Shown here piece by piece: positions 35,333-43,664 of a stretch of DNA of 64,000 nucleotides. A program made the translations under genes and the position numbers. Location of the stretch: contig MGMS01000014.1 in the NCBI GenBank assembly GCA_001796515.1, positions 1 through 64,000 of the forward strand. Direction: 5' to 3'. The notes below the pieces were generated by a model, which searched no databases, was not told the origin of the DNA, and saw nothing but the letters and a program-made list of their open reading frames with translations. Within the stretch, counting starts at the first letter, position 1, and every line of letters begins with the position of its first letter. The stretch is from Chloroflexi bacterium RBG_13_51_36 (GTDB lineage: Bacteria > Chloroflexota > Dehalococcoidia > GIF9 > AB-539-J10).

Positions 35333-36706
35333 ATGAAGAAATATGATGTCATTGTCATCGGTTCAGGGTGCGGAACCAACATCGTCGACGAAGCCCTGGC
35401 CCATAGCTTGGGTGTGGCGCTTGTGGATAAAGGCCCGCTCGGAGGCACATGTGCCAATCTGGGCTGTATACCATCCAAGATTCTCATATTCGCTGCCGAT
35501 AGGATAACTGAGGTACAGGAAGCCAAGAAGTTGGGCATTGAAGCCCAGACAAGGGATATTGATTTCGGTTTCATCATGGAGCGTATGAGACAATCCGTAC
35601 GCGAGGGCCAAGAACACATGAGGCAGGGACTCTCCCACATGGACAATCTGGACTTCTATGAAGGGGAAGGTCATTTTGTTGGTGATTACACCATCGAGGT
35701 CAACGGCGACAAGATAAACGGAGCGAAGATTTTCATCGCGTCTGGCTCGCGCCCATCTATACCGCCGATAAAAGGCCTGGAGGATCTGGGCTATCTCACC
35801 AACGAAACAGTCCTGCAACTGAAGGAGCGACCGGATAGTCTCCTCATCATCGGTGGCGGCTATATCGCAGTGGAATATGGCCACTTTTTTGCCGCCATGG
35901 GAACCAGGGTGACCATCCTGGAAATGGCAGACCGGCTCGTCCTTGCTGAAGAACCAGAAATATCGGAGATTCTGAAAAAAGAACTGAGTCGCCGCATGGA
36001 TGTTCACACTGGAGTCCAAGCTGAGGAGGTGAAGAACAATGGCCATGAGATAACCGTTGTTGTAAAGGACTTGCAGCGTGGCGGGCATAAGGAATTCACG
36101 GCACAGCAAATACTCGTGGCCGTCGGCAGAAGGTCCAATGCCGACCTGCTAAAGGTAGAGAATACTGGTGTGGAGGTTGATAAAAGGGGCTTCATCAAGG
36201 GGAATGAGTACCTCGAAACCGTCAAGAAGAACATATTTGCTGTAGGGGACATCAACGGTCAGCAGATGTTTACACATGTGGCCAATGTAGAAGCGTCGCT
36301 GGCTGCCGATAATGCCATTCACGGCAACAAAACAAAGATGGACTACGGCGCTACGCCCCACGCCGTCTATACTCATCCCCAGATCGCATCCGTAGGAATG
36401 ACTGAGGAGACTGCCAGAAGATCTCACAAGGTCCTGATCGGCAAGGCCAAATATTCAGACGTGGCTCAAGGCGAGGCCATGATGGAGGAAACCGGCTTCG
36501 CCAAAGCCCTCGTAGAAGCAGATACGGGAAAGATATTGGGTTTTCACATCATCGGCCCCTATGCCCCTATTCTCATTCAGGAAGCGATAAATGCCATGGC
36601 CTCTGGCGGTGGCATCGACCAGATACGAACAAGTATGCACATCCACCCCTCCATTACCGAGCTAATACCTGATGTGTTAAGTAACCTGAAGAACACAACT
36701 TCATGA
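35333..36706 (+). CDS. Pyridine nucleotide-disulfide oxidoreductase (dihydrolipoamide dehydrogenase/MerA-like)
   Basis: The protein has an N-terminal FAD motif VIVIGSGCGTNIVD, the redox disulfide GGTCANLGCIPSK, a second dinucleotide fold LLIIGGGYIAVEYG, ILVAVGRRSNAD, the FAD segment IFAVGDI, and a C-terminal dimer domain with HIHPSITE containing the His-Glu pair. The active disulfide and the C-terminal His suggest a lipoamide-dehydrogenase or mycothione/mercuric reductase relative. The ATG at 35333 matches the typical N terminus; GGAGG is 11 bases upstream. It follows the MBL-rhodanese gene, so a thiol or persulfide substrate is plausible. Confidence 0.85.
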   Translation: MKKYDVIVIGSGCGTNIVDEALAHSLGVALVDKGPLGGTCANLGCIPSKILIFAADRITEVQEAKKLGIEAQTRDIDFGFIMERMRQSVREGQEHMRQGLSHMDNLDFYEGEGHFVGDYTIEVNGDKINGAKIFIASGSRPSIPPIKGLEDLGYLTNETVLQLKERPDSLLIIGGGYIAVEYGHFFAAMGTRVTILEMADRLVLAEEPEISEILKKELSRRMDVHTGVQAEEVKNNGHEITVVVKDLQRGGHKEFTAQQILVAVGRRSNADLLKVENTGVEVDKRGFIKGNEYLETVKKNIFAVGDINGQQMFTHVANVEASLAADNAIHGNKTKMDYGATPHAVYTHPQIASVGMTEETARRSHKVLIGKAKYSDVAQGEAMMEETGFAKALVEADTGKILGFHIIGPYAPILIQEAINAMASGGGIDQIRTSMHIHPSITELIPDVLSNLKNTTS

Positions 36707-36883
36707 CCCGTGGGAATGGGGCTTGGCTGAAGATCCCTCACAACACCCTGGCTCGCCCGGGTGACCACAACAGTTCTGCCTGCGAAATATCTTGATGAAG
36801 TTGTTGCGGAACACGAGCTTCAGTTTCCTACCCAGAGGCATGGGCACTGACATATTGGTGAAAAACGCTTTTGCTGTTGGCAT
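36701..36883 (-). CDS. Small conserved-looking protein with CCG...GEPGC tail
   Basis: A 60-residue basic protein with MPLGRKLKLVFRNNFIKIF followed by RRQNCCGHPGEPGCC. GGAGG is seven bases before the ATG. The QNCCGHPGEPGC wording is one I associate with short proteins of anaerobic Chloroflexota and similar bacteria, but no function is known. It follows the metallothionein-like gene by 63 bp and overlaps the flavoprotein stop by 6 bp on the other strand. Confidence 0.65.
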   Translation of the reverse strand: MPTAKAFFTNMSVPMPLGRKLKLVFRNNFIKIFRRQNCCGHPGEPGCCEGSSAKPHSHGS

Positions 36884-36946
36884 ACTACATCCTCCCAACA
36901 ATAGTTCTCATGCGTCGACCTCAAAAAACGATGCGTATTGCTTCAT

Positions 36947-37105
36947 TCACTGCCCTTGTTCCTCCTCGTCTTCTACCGCTTCACAGCAGCCACACTTACA
37001 CTGATCACTGTCAGCGCAGGACTGGCAACAGTAAATAACACCATCCTTTTCATAGCCATCACTGGCTATGTGACAACCGCATGCCGGGCAAAGTTGCTCT
37101 GTCAT
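36947..37105 (-). CDS. Bacterial metallothionein-like protein
   Basis: A 52-residue protein read as MTEQLCPACGCHIASDGYEK then DGVIYCCQSCADSDQCKCGC and CEAVEDEEEQGQ. Ten cysteines and the internal GVIYCCQSCAD match the SmtA-type bacterial metallothionein pattern (NGLYYCCEACA in cyanobacteria). It probably binds zinc or other soft metals. AGGAGGTAATATAAG precedes the ATG. It follows korB by 62 bp and may be in the same transcript. Confidence 0.8.
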   Translation of the reverse strand: MTEQLCPACGCHIASDGYEKDGVIYCCQSCADSDQCKCGCCEAVEDEEEQGQ

Positions 37106-37167
37106 CTTATATTACCTCCTTTCTTGCCGATGAATCTTATTGCTTCAGTCATCTACTTATCGCCAAC

Positions 37168-38019
37168 TCATAAAAATTGAGTGAACAGTATCTCAACCTT
37201 GGCGACGTCAACCCCACGGCCCACCAGTGGCTCTCTGCTTAGCGCCGGAAGTTGGTCCTCATAAATTGGCAGATCTTCCTCATAGATAATCCCGATAGGA
37301 ATCTTATCTCCCCACTCAAGCGCCTTTTCCAGTGCTGCCCTCTTGTCACTGGGGTTGTATTTTTCGCCTTCCAGCTTATATACCCGTTCCTTGTACCACT
37401 GGAAAGTATTCTTGTGGTTGAATGAGACGCAGGGTTGCAGAATGTCTATAAGTGCGAATCCCCGGTGAGAAATACCATTTCTAATGAGATTCGCAAGATG
37501 GTCTATATCCCCGGCGAAGCCCCTCCCAACAAAACTGGCGCCACTGACTATCGCCACGGCGATAGGATTCACCGGGCTGGCTGCCCCGTAGGGTGTAGTC
37601 TTAGTGATGAAACCGACATCGCTGGTGGGAGATGCCTGTCCTTTGGTCAGCCCATAGACCTGATTATTATGCACCAGATAGGTGATGTCATGATTACGAC
37701 GGCAAGCATGGAGAAAATGGTTGCCTCCCTCGCCGTAGGCATCCCCGTCGCCGCTGATGGCGATGACTGTCAACTCAGAATTGGCAATCTTGGCGCCTAT
37801 GGCTGGCGGAATCGGTCTGCCATGCAAGGAGTTGAACACGTTGCCCCTGGTGTAATGAGGCAACTTGCCAGCCTGGCCGATGCCGGAGACCAACAAGACC
37901 TGATGTGGTTTAATCTTCATGTCAATCAGCGCTCTATTTAATGCATTCAATATGCCGAAGTTGCCGCAACCCGGGCACCACGCCGGCTTCAGTCCAGCAT
38001 AATCTGACCTGGCGACCAC
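37168..38019 (-). CDS. korB: 2-oxoacid:ferredoxin oxidoreductase, beta subunit
   Basis: The thiamine-diphosphate subunit, with WCPGCGNFGILNAL near the N terminus, the TPP motif SGDGDAYGEGGNHFLHACRRNHDITYLVHNN, and VYGLTKGQASPTS, all typical of the KorB/PorB class. It oxidises a 2-oxoacid such as 2-oxoglutarate with CoA and passes electrons to ferredoxin. The GTG start lies 2 bp after the alpha subunit stop, so the two are coupled. Confidence 0.92.
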   Translation of the reverse strand: MVARSDYAGLKPAWCPGCGNFGILNALNRALIDMKIKPHQVLLVSGIGQAGKLPHYTRGNVFNSLHGRPIPPAIGAKIANSELTVIAISGDGDAYGEGGNHFLHACRRNHDITYLVHNNQVYGLTKGQASPTSDVGFITKTTPYGAASPVNPIAVAIVSGASFVGRGFAGDIDHLANLIRNGISHRGFALIDILQPCVSFNHKNTFQWYKERVYKLEGEKYNPSDKRAALEKALEWGDKIPIGIIYEEDLPIYEDQLPALSREPLVGRGVDVAKVEILFTQFL

Positions 38020-38021
38020 GT

Positions 38022-39737
38022 TTAATATCCTTCCTTTCTCACCGCTTCAGCAATGTAAGCTGGAGTCAACGGTCTCCCATCGAATTTCAGAATTCGCCGG
38101 GTTACATCATGCCCCGTTTCTGCTTTCATGAGACGGGCAAGTTGTCCCGTAGCATTGCTTTCGATGCAATAGCTATTTGAAGCCTTGCTGAGAGCATCAG
38201 CCATCGCCTTCGCTGGAAAAGGCCACAGTTCACTGAGGTGAAGCATATTGATGCTGGCGCCTTCTTTGCGCAGTATATCCACCGCCTCATGCATAGCTCC
38301 GTAAGTGCTACCCCAGCCAACAAGGGTTGTGCCTGCTCTCCGAGAACCGTACTTCAGTGGTGTACCGATCTCCTTGCTTAGTGGAAGGCTCTTCCGCAGC
38401 CTCTTTTGCACCTGTGCCGTCCTTTCTTCAGCATGTTCCGTGAGATGCCCTTTCTCATCGTGCTCGTCGCAATCGGTCACCACCAGCGCCTTCCCCAAAC
38501 CCGGGAAAGCCCGCGGAGAAACACCGGACTTTGTGACTCTGTGCCTCATGTAATCGGAAGGGTCATCGTCGGTCTCCGAAAACAGCATACCCCGGTCAAT
38601 TGTTACCTCCGATAGGTCTAGCCGGTCAATGGTGGCATAGGAGCTTGCTAGATGCTGGTCGGTCAAGATTATAACCGGCAACTGATACCTCTCTGCCCAA
38701 TTGAAAGCCTTGATCATCACCCAGAAGGCGTCTTCAATGGTAGCAGGTGCCAGGACAGCCCGGGGGAAGTCACCATGATGGGCATGAAGCACAAACTGAA
38801 GGTCACCCTGTTCCGTTCGGGTGGGTAGGCCTACAGCCGGCCCTGGTCTCTGCCCATCAATTATCACTATTGGTGTCTCAGTAATGCCCGCCAGTCCAAT
38901 GCCTTCCACCATGAGGCACAGGCCACTGCCAGAGGTGGCAGTCATAGCCCTGACACCGGCATAGGCAGCCCCAATGGCCATGTTGATGGCAGCTATTTCA
39001 TCTTCGGTGTGGACCATTACCAGTCCAAGGTCCTTTGATTGGGCCGCCACATATTCCATGATAGAGCTGGCGGGAGTCATAGGATAAGCAGCCATGAATT
39101 TGCACCCGGCCGCAATCGCCCCCAGAGATATCGCTTCGTTGCCGGTCAGCAGCATTCTTCTGGCTTCAGGAAGTGGTTTAAGCCTACGAGACTTGCTTCT
39201 GTGCCCGGGCCGGACAAAGTCGTGTCCCGCCTTTGCCGCCGCAATATTCCTGTCGGCGACTTCGCCTTCTCCGAAATGGTCAACCAGAACCGCACTTAGT
39301 GTATTCAAGTCGTAATCTACCACTGCCAGGGCAGCACCGAGAGCCACAGTATTGGCCATTAGCTTGTTTCCGGCCTTTGCCTCAGCCAGCTTCTCCGGAG
39401 GGATGCTCAGAAAATCGGCATGATTGCCGCTGACTCCCTTTATCTTTTCGCCATCGAAGATGATAATACCATCAGTGGCCATTTCCGCCTGGTGCAATTC
39501 GATACTGTCAATGTTGAGTGCAATCAGTACGTCCACGTCTTCAGCAATGGCGCCTACCTTGCTGTCACTGACTCTGACGCGGAAGAAGTTGTGGCCGCCT
39601 CTTACCCTTGACTCATAATCCTGGTCAGCAAAGACGTGGTAGCCACCGCGGGCAAAAACCTTGGCCAGAAGGAACCCCACTGACTGCACCCCTTGCCCGG
39701 CTTCCCCTCCCACCATAAAATTGAAATCAACAGGCAT
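38022..39737 (-). CDS. korA: 2-oxoacid:ferredoxin oxidoreductase, fused gamma-alpha subunit
   Basis: The N-terminal about 190 residues are the gamma domain (MVGGEAGQGVQSVGFLLAK, ADQDYESRVRGGHNFFRVRV). The remainder is the alpha subunit with LTGNEAISLGAIAAGC, AYPMTPASSIMEY, HTEDEIAAINMAIGA and TSGSGLCLM. The gamma-alpha fusion is usual for KorA of anaerobes. The ATG at 39737 has GGGAGA upstream. It follows the AhpD-like gene by 14 bp and is part of a long minus-strand array that begins at glgC. Confidence 0.92.
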   Translation of the reverse strand: MPVDFNFMVGGEAGQGVQSVGFLLAKVFARGGYHVFADQDYESRVRGGHNFFRVRVSDSKVGAIAEDVDVLIALNIDSIELHQAEMATDGIIIFDGEKIKGVSGNHADFLSIPPEKLAEAKAGNKLMANTVALGAALAVVDYDLNTLSAVLVDHFGEGEVADRNIAAAKAGHDFVRPGHRSKSRRLKPLPEARRMLLTGNEAISLGAIAAGCKFMAAYPMTPASSIMEYVAAQSKDLGLVMVHTEDEIAAINMAIGAAYAGVRAMTATSGSGLCLMVEGIGLAGITETPIVIIDGQRPGPAVGLPTRTEQGDLQFVLHAHHGDFPRAVLAPATIEDAFWVMIKAFNWAERYQLPVIILTDQHLASSYATIDRLDLSEVTIDRGMLFSETDDDPSDYMRHRVTKSGVSPRAFPGLGKALVVTDCDEHDEKGHLTEHAEERTAQVQKRLRKSLPLSKEIGTPLKYGSRRAGTTLVGWGSTYGAMHEAVDILRKEGASINMLHLSELWPFPAKAMADALSKASNSYCIESNATGQLARLMKAETGHDVTRRILKFDGRPLTPAYIAEAVRKEGY

Positions 39738-39751
39738 TAATCTTCTCCCAA

Positions 39752-40075
39752 CTAACACTTCCTATGTTTTTCGATGACCTCATCCACCCACTTCATGGCA
39801 GCAATCATTGTGGGGAACCCTACCGTAGTGAATGCCAGGAGCACGGAGTGGCGAAGCTCCTCCGAAGTCATGCCTTCCTCAAGCGCTCGCCGGGCATGTG
39901 ACCTTACACCACCTTCCGAACTCAAGCCAATAGCAATGCCGAGCTTTACTAGTCGCCTTGTCTTTTCATCCAACGGTCCCCAGCCATGACATTTGACAGC
40001 CAGTTCGTCATAGGCCTCAGCAATCTCAGGGAATTCTTCCTTGAATCCTTTGTAAACATTCGGCAAATAAGTCAC
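39752..40075 (-). CDS. Carboxymuconolactone decarboxylase/AhpD-like protein without CxxC
   Basis: The 107-residue protein has the family's helical core: LDEKTRRLVKLGIAIGL then SSEGGVRSHARRALEEGMT and HSVLLAFTTVGFPTMIAA. AhpD peroxidases have CxxC before the His; here it is SEGGVRSH, so disulfide peroxidase chemistry is unlikely and the relatives of the decarboxylase branch fit better. GTG start with AGGAGGT upstream. It stands between korA and the superoxide reductase. Confidence 0.82.
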   Translation of the reverse strand: MTYLPNVYKGFKEEFPEIAEAYDELAVKCHGWGPLDEKTRRLVKLGIAIGLSSEGGVRSHARRALEEGMTSEELRHSVLLAFTTVGFPTMIAAMKWVDEVIEKHRKC

Positions 40076-40178
40076 GGTACACCTCCTTTCCTGGGTTCTA
40101 AAACTGACTTAGCGCTTCCCTTCTGGGCAACACTGTCTCTATGCGGGACAAGCATGGTCATACATAATGAACGCTTGT

Positions 40179-40574
40179 CTACCCCACTTTGATTTCCTTG
40201 CTCGATTGCCAGAGACCATGGATATTGCACAAGGCAGCGGCGTAAATAACCCCGGATTTGCCAGTCTTCATGGACAGACTGACTTCATGGTGAGTGTATA
40301 TCGAGCTCTTATCCGGTCCCTCTGCCGATTCTCCGTGAGCAGTAAACTCAAAGTGCCCTATCTGGTAGGCAAACTTCCCCCCATCCGGATGAAAGTAAAC
40401 CGAAATCCAGCGAATATGATGGTCGGTTGTATTGGGATGAGCTATCTCTTTCCCTAGGATCACCTTCACCGGAAAGAACTCATTGGCTTTTGCCTTGTCC
40501 GCGCACTCTATCACCGGGACATGCTTCTCCGTCTTCCAGTCCGCGCTCTGAAAAACTTCTCCAAACTGTCTCAT
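40179..40574 (-). CDS. Superoxide reductase (class II, neelaredoxin-type)
   Basis: The protein of about 131 residues has the mononuclear iron-site ligands: EKHVPVIE (Glu and His), PNTTDHHIRWISVYF (two His) and LCNIHGLW (Cys and His). There is no N-terminal desulforedoxin domain, so it belongs to the one-iron class. It reduces superoxide to peroxide without releasing oxygen, as expected for an anaerobe. AGAGGGAATAC precedes the ATG at 40574. Confidence 0.93.
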   Translation of the reverse strand: MRQFGEVFQSADWKTEKHVPVIECADKAKANEFFPVKVILGKEIAHPNTTDHHIRWISVYFHPDGGKFAYQIGHFEFTAHGESAEGPDKSSIYTHHEVSLSMKTGKSGVIYAAALCNIHGLWQSSKEIKVG

Positions 40575-40628
40575 TGTATTCCCTCTCCTTTGCACATATC
40601 TCGATATATCTTCGTTTCTTCTGATTAC

Positions 40629-41132
40629 CTAGATGCCCGGCACGCACCCGGGTGCTCTGATCATTAACACCGGGATGCAGCTGGACCTCAGAACTTTGTC
40701 AGCAACACTGCCGTAAGCCCACCGGCTGGCACCGGAGCGGCCATGGCTGGACATGACAATAATGTCAGCACCACTATCTTCTGCATAAGAAGCAATCGCT
40801 TCGGCAGGAGGCCAGAGGAGCACCTCCGTGCGTACCTTGATCCCTCTAGCATCTAATTTCTTAGCTATTCTGTCGAGATATCTCTGGGCCTGCTTCTCTT
40901 CCTTGCCGAAGGTTACAGTCATCTCTGAACCCGTTCTCTGGAACTCCGGCCTATCGGTGCTATAATAGATTTCCTGGGCTTCGGGCGCTTGCGTCCGACC
41001 TTGCACCTGTTCCGTAACACTAATCAGAATAACTTCTTCAGTGCCGCAGCCATTAGCCAACTGTTCCACATGGGGAAGTGCACACTCGGCCAACTTAGAG
41101 CCATCTAATGGAACCAAAATCCTCTTGTACAT
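40629..41132 (-). CDS. Universal stress protein, copy A
   Basis: A single UspA domain of 167 residues. It begins [15 protein letters not shown] and ends with the ATP-binding signature SSHGRSGASRWAYGSVADKVL followed by IPVLMIRAPG. This G-x2-G-x9-G(S) pattern marks ATP-binding Usps. It is one of four tandem paralogues; the last 30 residues are nearly identical to copies B and C, showing recent duplication or gene conversion. GAGGAGATC precedes the ATG. Confidence 0.93.
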   Translation of the reverse strand: MYKRILVPLDGSKLAECALPHVEQLANGCGTEEVILISVTEQVQGRTQAPEAQEIYYSTDRPEFQRTGSEMTVTFGKEEKQAQRYLDRIAKKLDARGIKVRTEVLLWPPAEAIASYAEDSGADIIVMSSHGRSGASRWAYGSVADKVLRSSCIPVLMIRAPGCVPGI

Positions 41133-41153
41133 CTTTGATCTCCTCTTTGCTTA

Positions 41154-41669
41154 CTAGATGCCTGGCACGCATCCGGGTGCTCTGATCATTAACACCGGGA
41201 TGCAACTGGACCTCAGAACTTTGTCAGCAACGCTGCCATAAGCCCACCGGCTTGGACCCGAGCGACCGTGGCTTGCCATGACAATGAGGTCGCATCCATA
41301 CTGTTTCGCGTAGCCGACTATTGCCTCAGCAGGCTTCCAAAGAAGCACTTCCGCACGTACATTGATTCCTTTAGGTGCCATTCTTTTGGCTACTCTGTCA
41401 AGATATCTCTATGCCTGCTTCTCTTTCTTGCCGAACGCCTCCGGTACGAGTCGTTGACCAAGCGGCTGGCTGGGCTGTATCCAGCCACCCATCCAGCCTG
41501 CGACTGGCTGGCCCGAGCCCTCGAGCACCCTAAACCCCTGAACGCGCTCAGTAACGCTCACCAAGATAACTTCCTCCGTGTCGCAGCCATTAGCCAACTG
41601 TTCCACATGGGGAAGTGCACACTCGGCCAACTTGGAGCCATCTAATGGAACCAAAATCCTCTTATACAT
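41154..41669 (-). pseudogene. Universal stress protein, copy B, with an internal amber codon
   Basis: The reading frame is complete for 171 codons but is interrupted by TAG at 41406-41408, where copies A and C have CAG (Gln of KQAQRYLDR). The two halves (41409-41669 and 41154-41381) are in the same frame and match copy C closely, including the SHGRSGPSRWAYGSVADKVL nucleotide site. It is a single-base nonsense mutation, so the gene is probably recently inactivated unless the amber codon is suppressed or is a sequencing error. Confidence 0.85.
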
Positions 41670-41687
41670 CTTTGATCTCCTCTTTGC

Positions 41688-42206
41688 TTACTGGATGCCT
41701 GGCACGCACCCGGGTGCTCTGATCATTAACACCGGGATGCAACTGGACCTCAACACTTTGTCAGCTACACTGCCGTAAGCCCACCGGCTTGGACCGGACC
41801 GACCATGGCTTGCCATGACAATCACGTCGCACCCATACTGTTTCGCGTAGCCGACTATTGCTTCAGCAGGCCTCCAAAGCAGCACTTCTGTACTTACGTT
41901 AATCCCCTTAGCCTTCATTTTCTCGGCAACTCTGTCAAGATACCTCTGTGCTTGCTTCTCCTTCTTGCCGAATGCTTCCGGTACAAGTCGTTGAAGTGGC
42001 GGCTGGATGGAGCTACCCCAGCCACCGCCTGAGAGAATGCCCGGCTCGGCCGACCCCTCAACTGCTCTATAGCCCTGAACGCGCTCAGTAACGCTCACCA
42101 AGATAACTTCCTCCGTGTCGCAGCCCTTAGCCAGCTCTTCCACATGAGGAAGTGCAGACTCGGCCAACTTGGAGCCATCCAGTGGAACTAAAATTTTCTT
42201 GTACAT
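41688..42206 (-). CDS. Universal stress protein, copy C
   Basis: A UspA-domain protein of 172 residues. [20 protein letters not shown] starts it and ASHGRSGPSRWAYGSVADKV carries the ATP-binding motif. A 17-residue Gly/Pro-rich insert (GILSGGGWGSSIQPP) lies near residue 70, also seen in copy B. AGGAGGTCAAGA before 42206 fixes the start inside a longer open frame. Confidence 0.92.
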   Translation of the reverse strand: MYKKILVPLDGSKLAESALPHVEELAKGCDTEEVILVSVTERVQGYRAVEGSAEPGILSGGGWGSSIQPPLQRLVPEAFGKKEKQAQRYLDRVAEKMKAKGINVSTEVLLWRPAEAIVGYAKQYGCDVIVMASHGRSGPSRWAYGSVADKVLRSSCIPVLMIRAPGCVPGIQ

Positions 42207-42228
42207 TTCTTGACCTCCTTTCTTTGCT

Positions 42229-42693
42229 CTAAATATTAGGAACACAACCTGGCGCTCTCACCATCAAAACTGGCACACAGGCTGAATGAAGAACCCGGTC
42301 AGCCACGCTACCCCAGGTCCAGCGACTTATGCCAGAACGCCCATGTGTAGCGATGACAATGAGATCTATTGAGTCTCTACTAGCATAGTCAGCGATGCTT
42401 TCCGCTGGTGCGCCCGTTATTACTTTTGGCGTGACGGGTACTCCATCATATCGAGTCCGTTTGATCAGCTGGCTCAGGTACTTCTCCGCAGCCGCTTTAT
42501 TACCTGCATCAATGCTATTTATAACGTCCTGGCTGATACAACCGTCATAGATGCAGAGCTGGTGAAAAGGCTCGGTCACGCGGAGAAGAATGACCTCCCT
42601 CACCCCACACCCCTTGGCAATGGACTCCACATGAGGAAGGACACACTCCGCCAGATCCGAGCCATCTAATGGAACTAGAATCTTCTTGTACAT
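42229..42693 (-). CDS. Universal stress protein, copy D
   Basis: The most diverged member of the tandem set (154 residues), with [20 protein letters not shown] and [20 protein letters not shown]. It still shares the ending [13 protein letters not shown] with the others. AGGAGGTG lies just before the ATG at 42693. It is probably the founder copy and the first usp gene of the transcript. Confidence 0.92.
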   Translation of the reverse strand: MYKKILVPLDGSDLAECVLPHVESIAKGCGVREVILLRVTEPFHQLCIYDGCISQDVINSIDAGNKAAAEKYLSQLIKRTRYDGVPVTPKVITGAPAESIADYASRDSIDLIVIATHGRSGISRWTWGSVADRVLHSACVPVLMVRAPGCVPNI

Positions 42694-42798
42694 TTTCACC
42701 TCCTTTCTTTCATCTTTCTTGACGATTGCCTTGATACGACTCACACTCTCAGTCTTGTCCCCAGCATGTGTCATTCCCTCCCTTTGTGATATTCTGAT

Positions 42799-43317
42799 TC
42801 ACAGTAAAGCCTCTACTATTGCCTTATTGAATTTCGGCAGGTCAGCAGGTTTACGCGAGGTAATGAGATTGCCGTCCCTGACCACCGGTTCATCAACCCA
42901 GATAGCGCCGGCATTCTTCAAGTCCACCGCTACCGAAGGCCACGAAGTCACACGGCGCCCCCTGACTACATCGGCTGAGATCAGAAGCTGAGGGCCATGG
43001 CAAACTGCTGCTATTATCTTGCCCGAGGTGTGCGCCTTTCGTACGAGATCAATCATCGGCCGGTGCAGGCGCATCTTATCCGGAGCGTAGCCGCCGGGGA
43101 CAATTATGGCATCAAATTGACCGGCTTCGACCTTATCAGCGGTTGTATCTACCGTCACTTCTGCCGAGCCCCTCTTTCCCCTGTAACTTTTCTTCGAGCC
43201 GCTGCCCACAATTAACACGGTGGCACCTGCCTCTTTCATCGCTCGCAGCGGCTCCATGAGCTCGGAGTCTTCAAAATCCTCCTCAGCCAGGATGGCAATC
43301 CGTTTTCCTTCAAGCAT
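42799..43317 (-). CDS. DJ-1/PfpI family protein
   Basis: The 172-residue protein has KRIAILAEEDFEDSELMEPL with the conserved Glu, PGGYAPDKMR and the nucleophile elbow AAVCHGPQLLI with Cys near 105 and His next to it. Family members act as glyoxalases, deglycases or proteases in stress. It lies in the glgC-usp array. GGAGATAACC precedes the ATG. Confidence 0.92.
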   Translation of the reverse strand: MLEGKRIAILAEEDFEDSELMEPLRAMKEAGATVLIVGSGSKKSYRGKRGSAEVTVDTTADKVEAGQFDAIIVPGGYAPDKMRLHRPMIDLVRKAHTSGKIIAAVCHGPQLLISADVVRGRRVTSWPSVAVDLKNAGAIWVDEPVVRDGNLITSRKPADLPKFNKAIVEALL

Positions 43318-43358
43318 ATAGGTTATCTCCTTCCCGAACCGGTCATCTCCTTCCTGTG

Positions 43359-43664
43359 TTAGTTTCTTCTCACCTTCCTTTTGCGCGGTGCGGAATTACT
43401 GGAAGTAACCGGGTCAAGTGAAATCTCATTATCTCGAGTCACCAGCAGATGCAGGTTTTCGGTGATGCCATCAATGCATCCAAGAACCGGCATTATCGCC
43501 TCACCCAGGCCTTGCCTGTCTGCAGCTTCAGCCATAACAATGATATTGGGATACCCTTCCAGTCGATCGGCAAGCCTTACCTGTGTCCTGCTCCGCAGCG
43601 TTTGAACTGCGTATTCGCAGCTTCTGTCTACAATGTCAAGCAACATATACGCTCTCACGCTCAT
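43359..43664 (-). CDS. Stand-alone Lrp/AsnC ligand-binding-type domain protein
   Basis: A 101-residue protein in which VRAYMLLDIVDRSCEYAVQ and NIIVMAEAADRQGLGEAIM fit the alpha-beta RAM domain of Lrp/AsnC regulators. There is no DNA-binding HTH. Such single-domain proteins can modulate other regulators. AAGGAGGGAGAG before 43664 fixes the start, which overlaps the 3' end of glgC by 29 bp. Confidence 0.65.
   Translation of the reverse strand: MSVRAYMLLDIVDRSCEYAVQTLRSRTQVRLADRLEGYPNIIVMAEAADRQGLGEAIMPVLGCIDGITENLHLLVTRDNEISLDPVTSSNSAPRKRKVRRN

Noticed and set aside
35363-36109. 248-codon minus frame opposite the disulfide oxidoreductase
   Set aside because: The plus-strand gene has complete FAD and disulfide motifs; the antisense frame has none.
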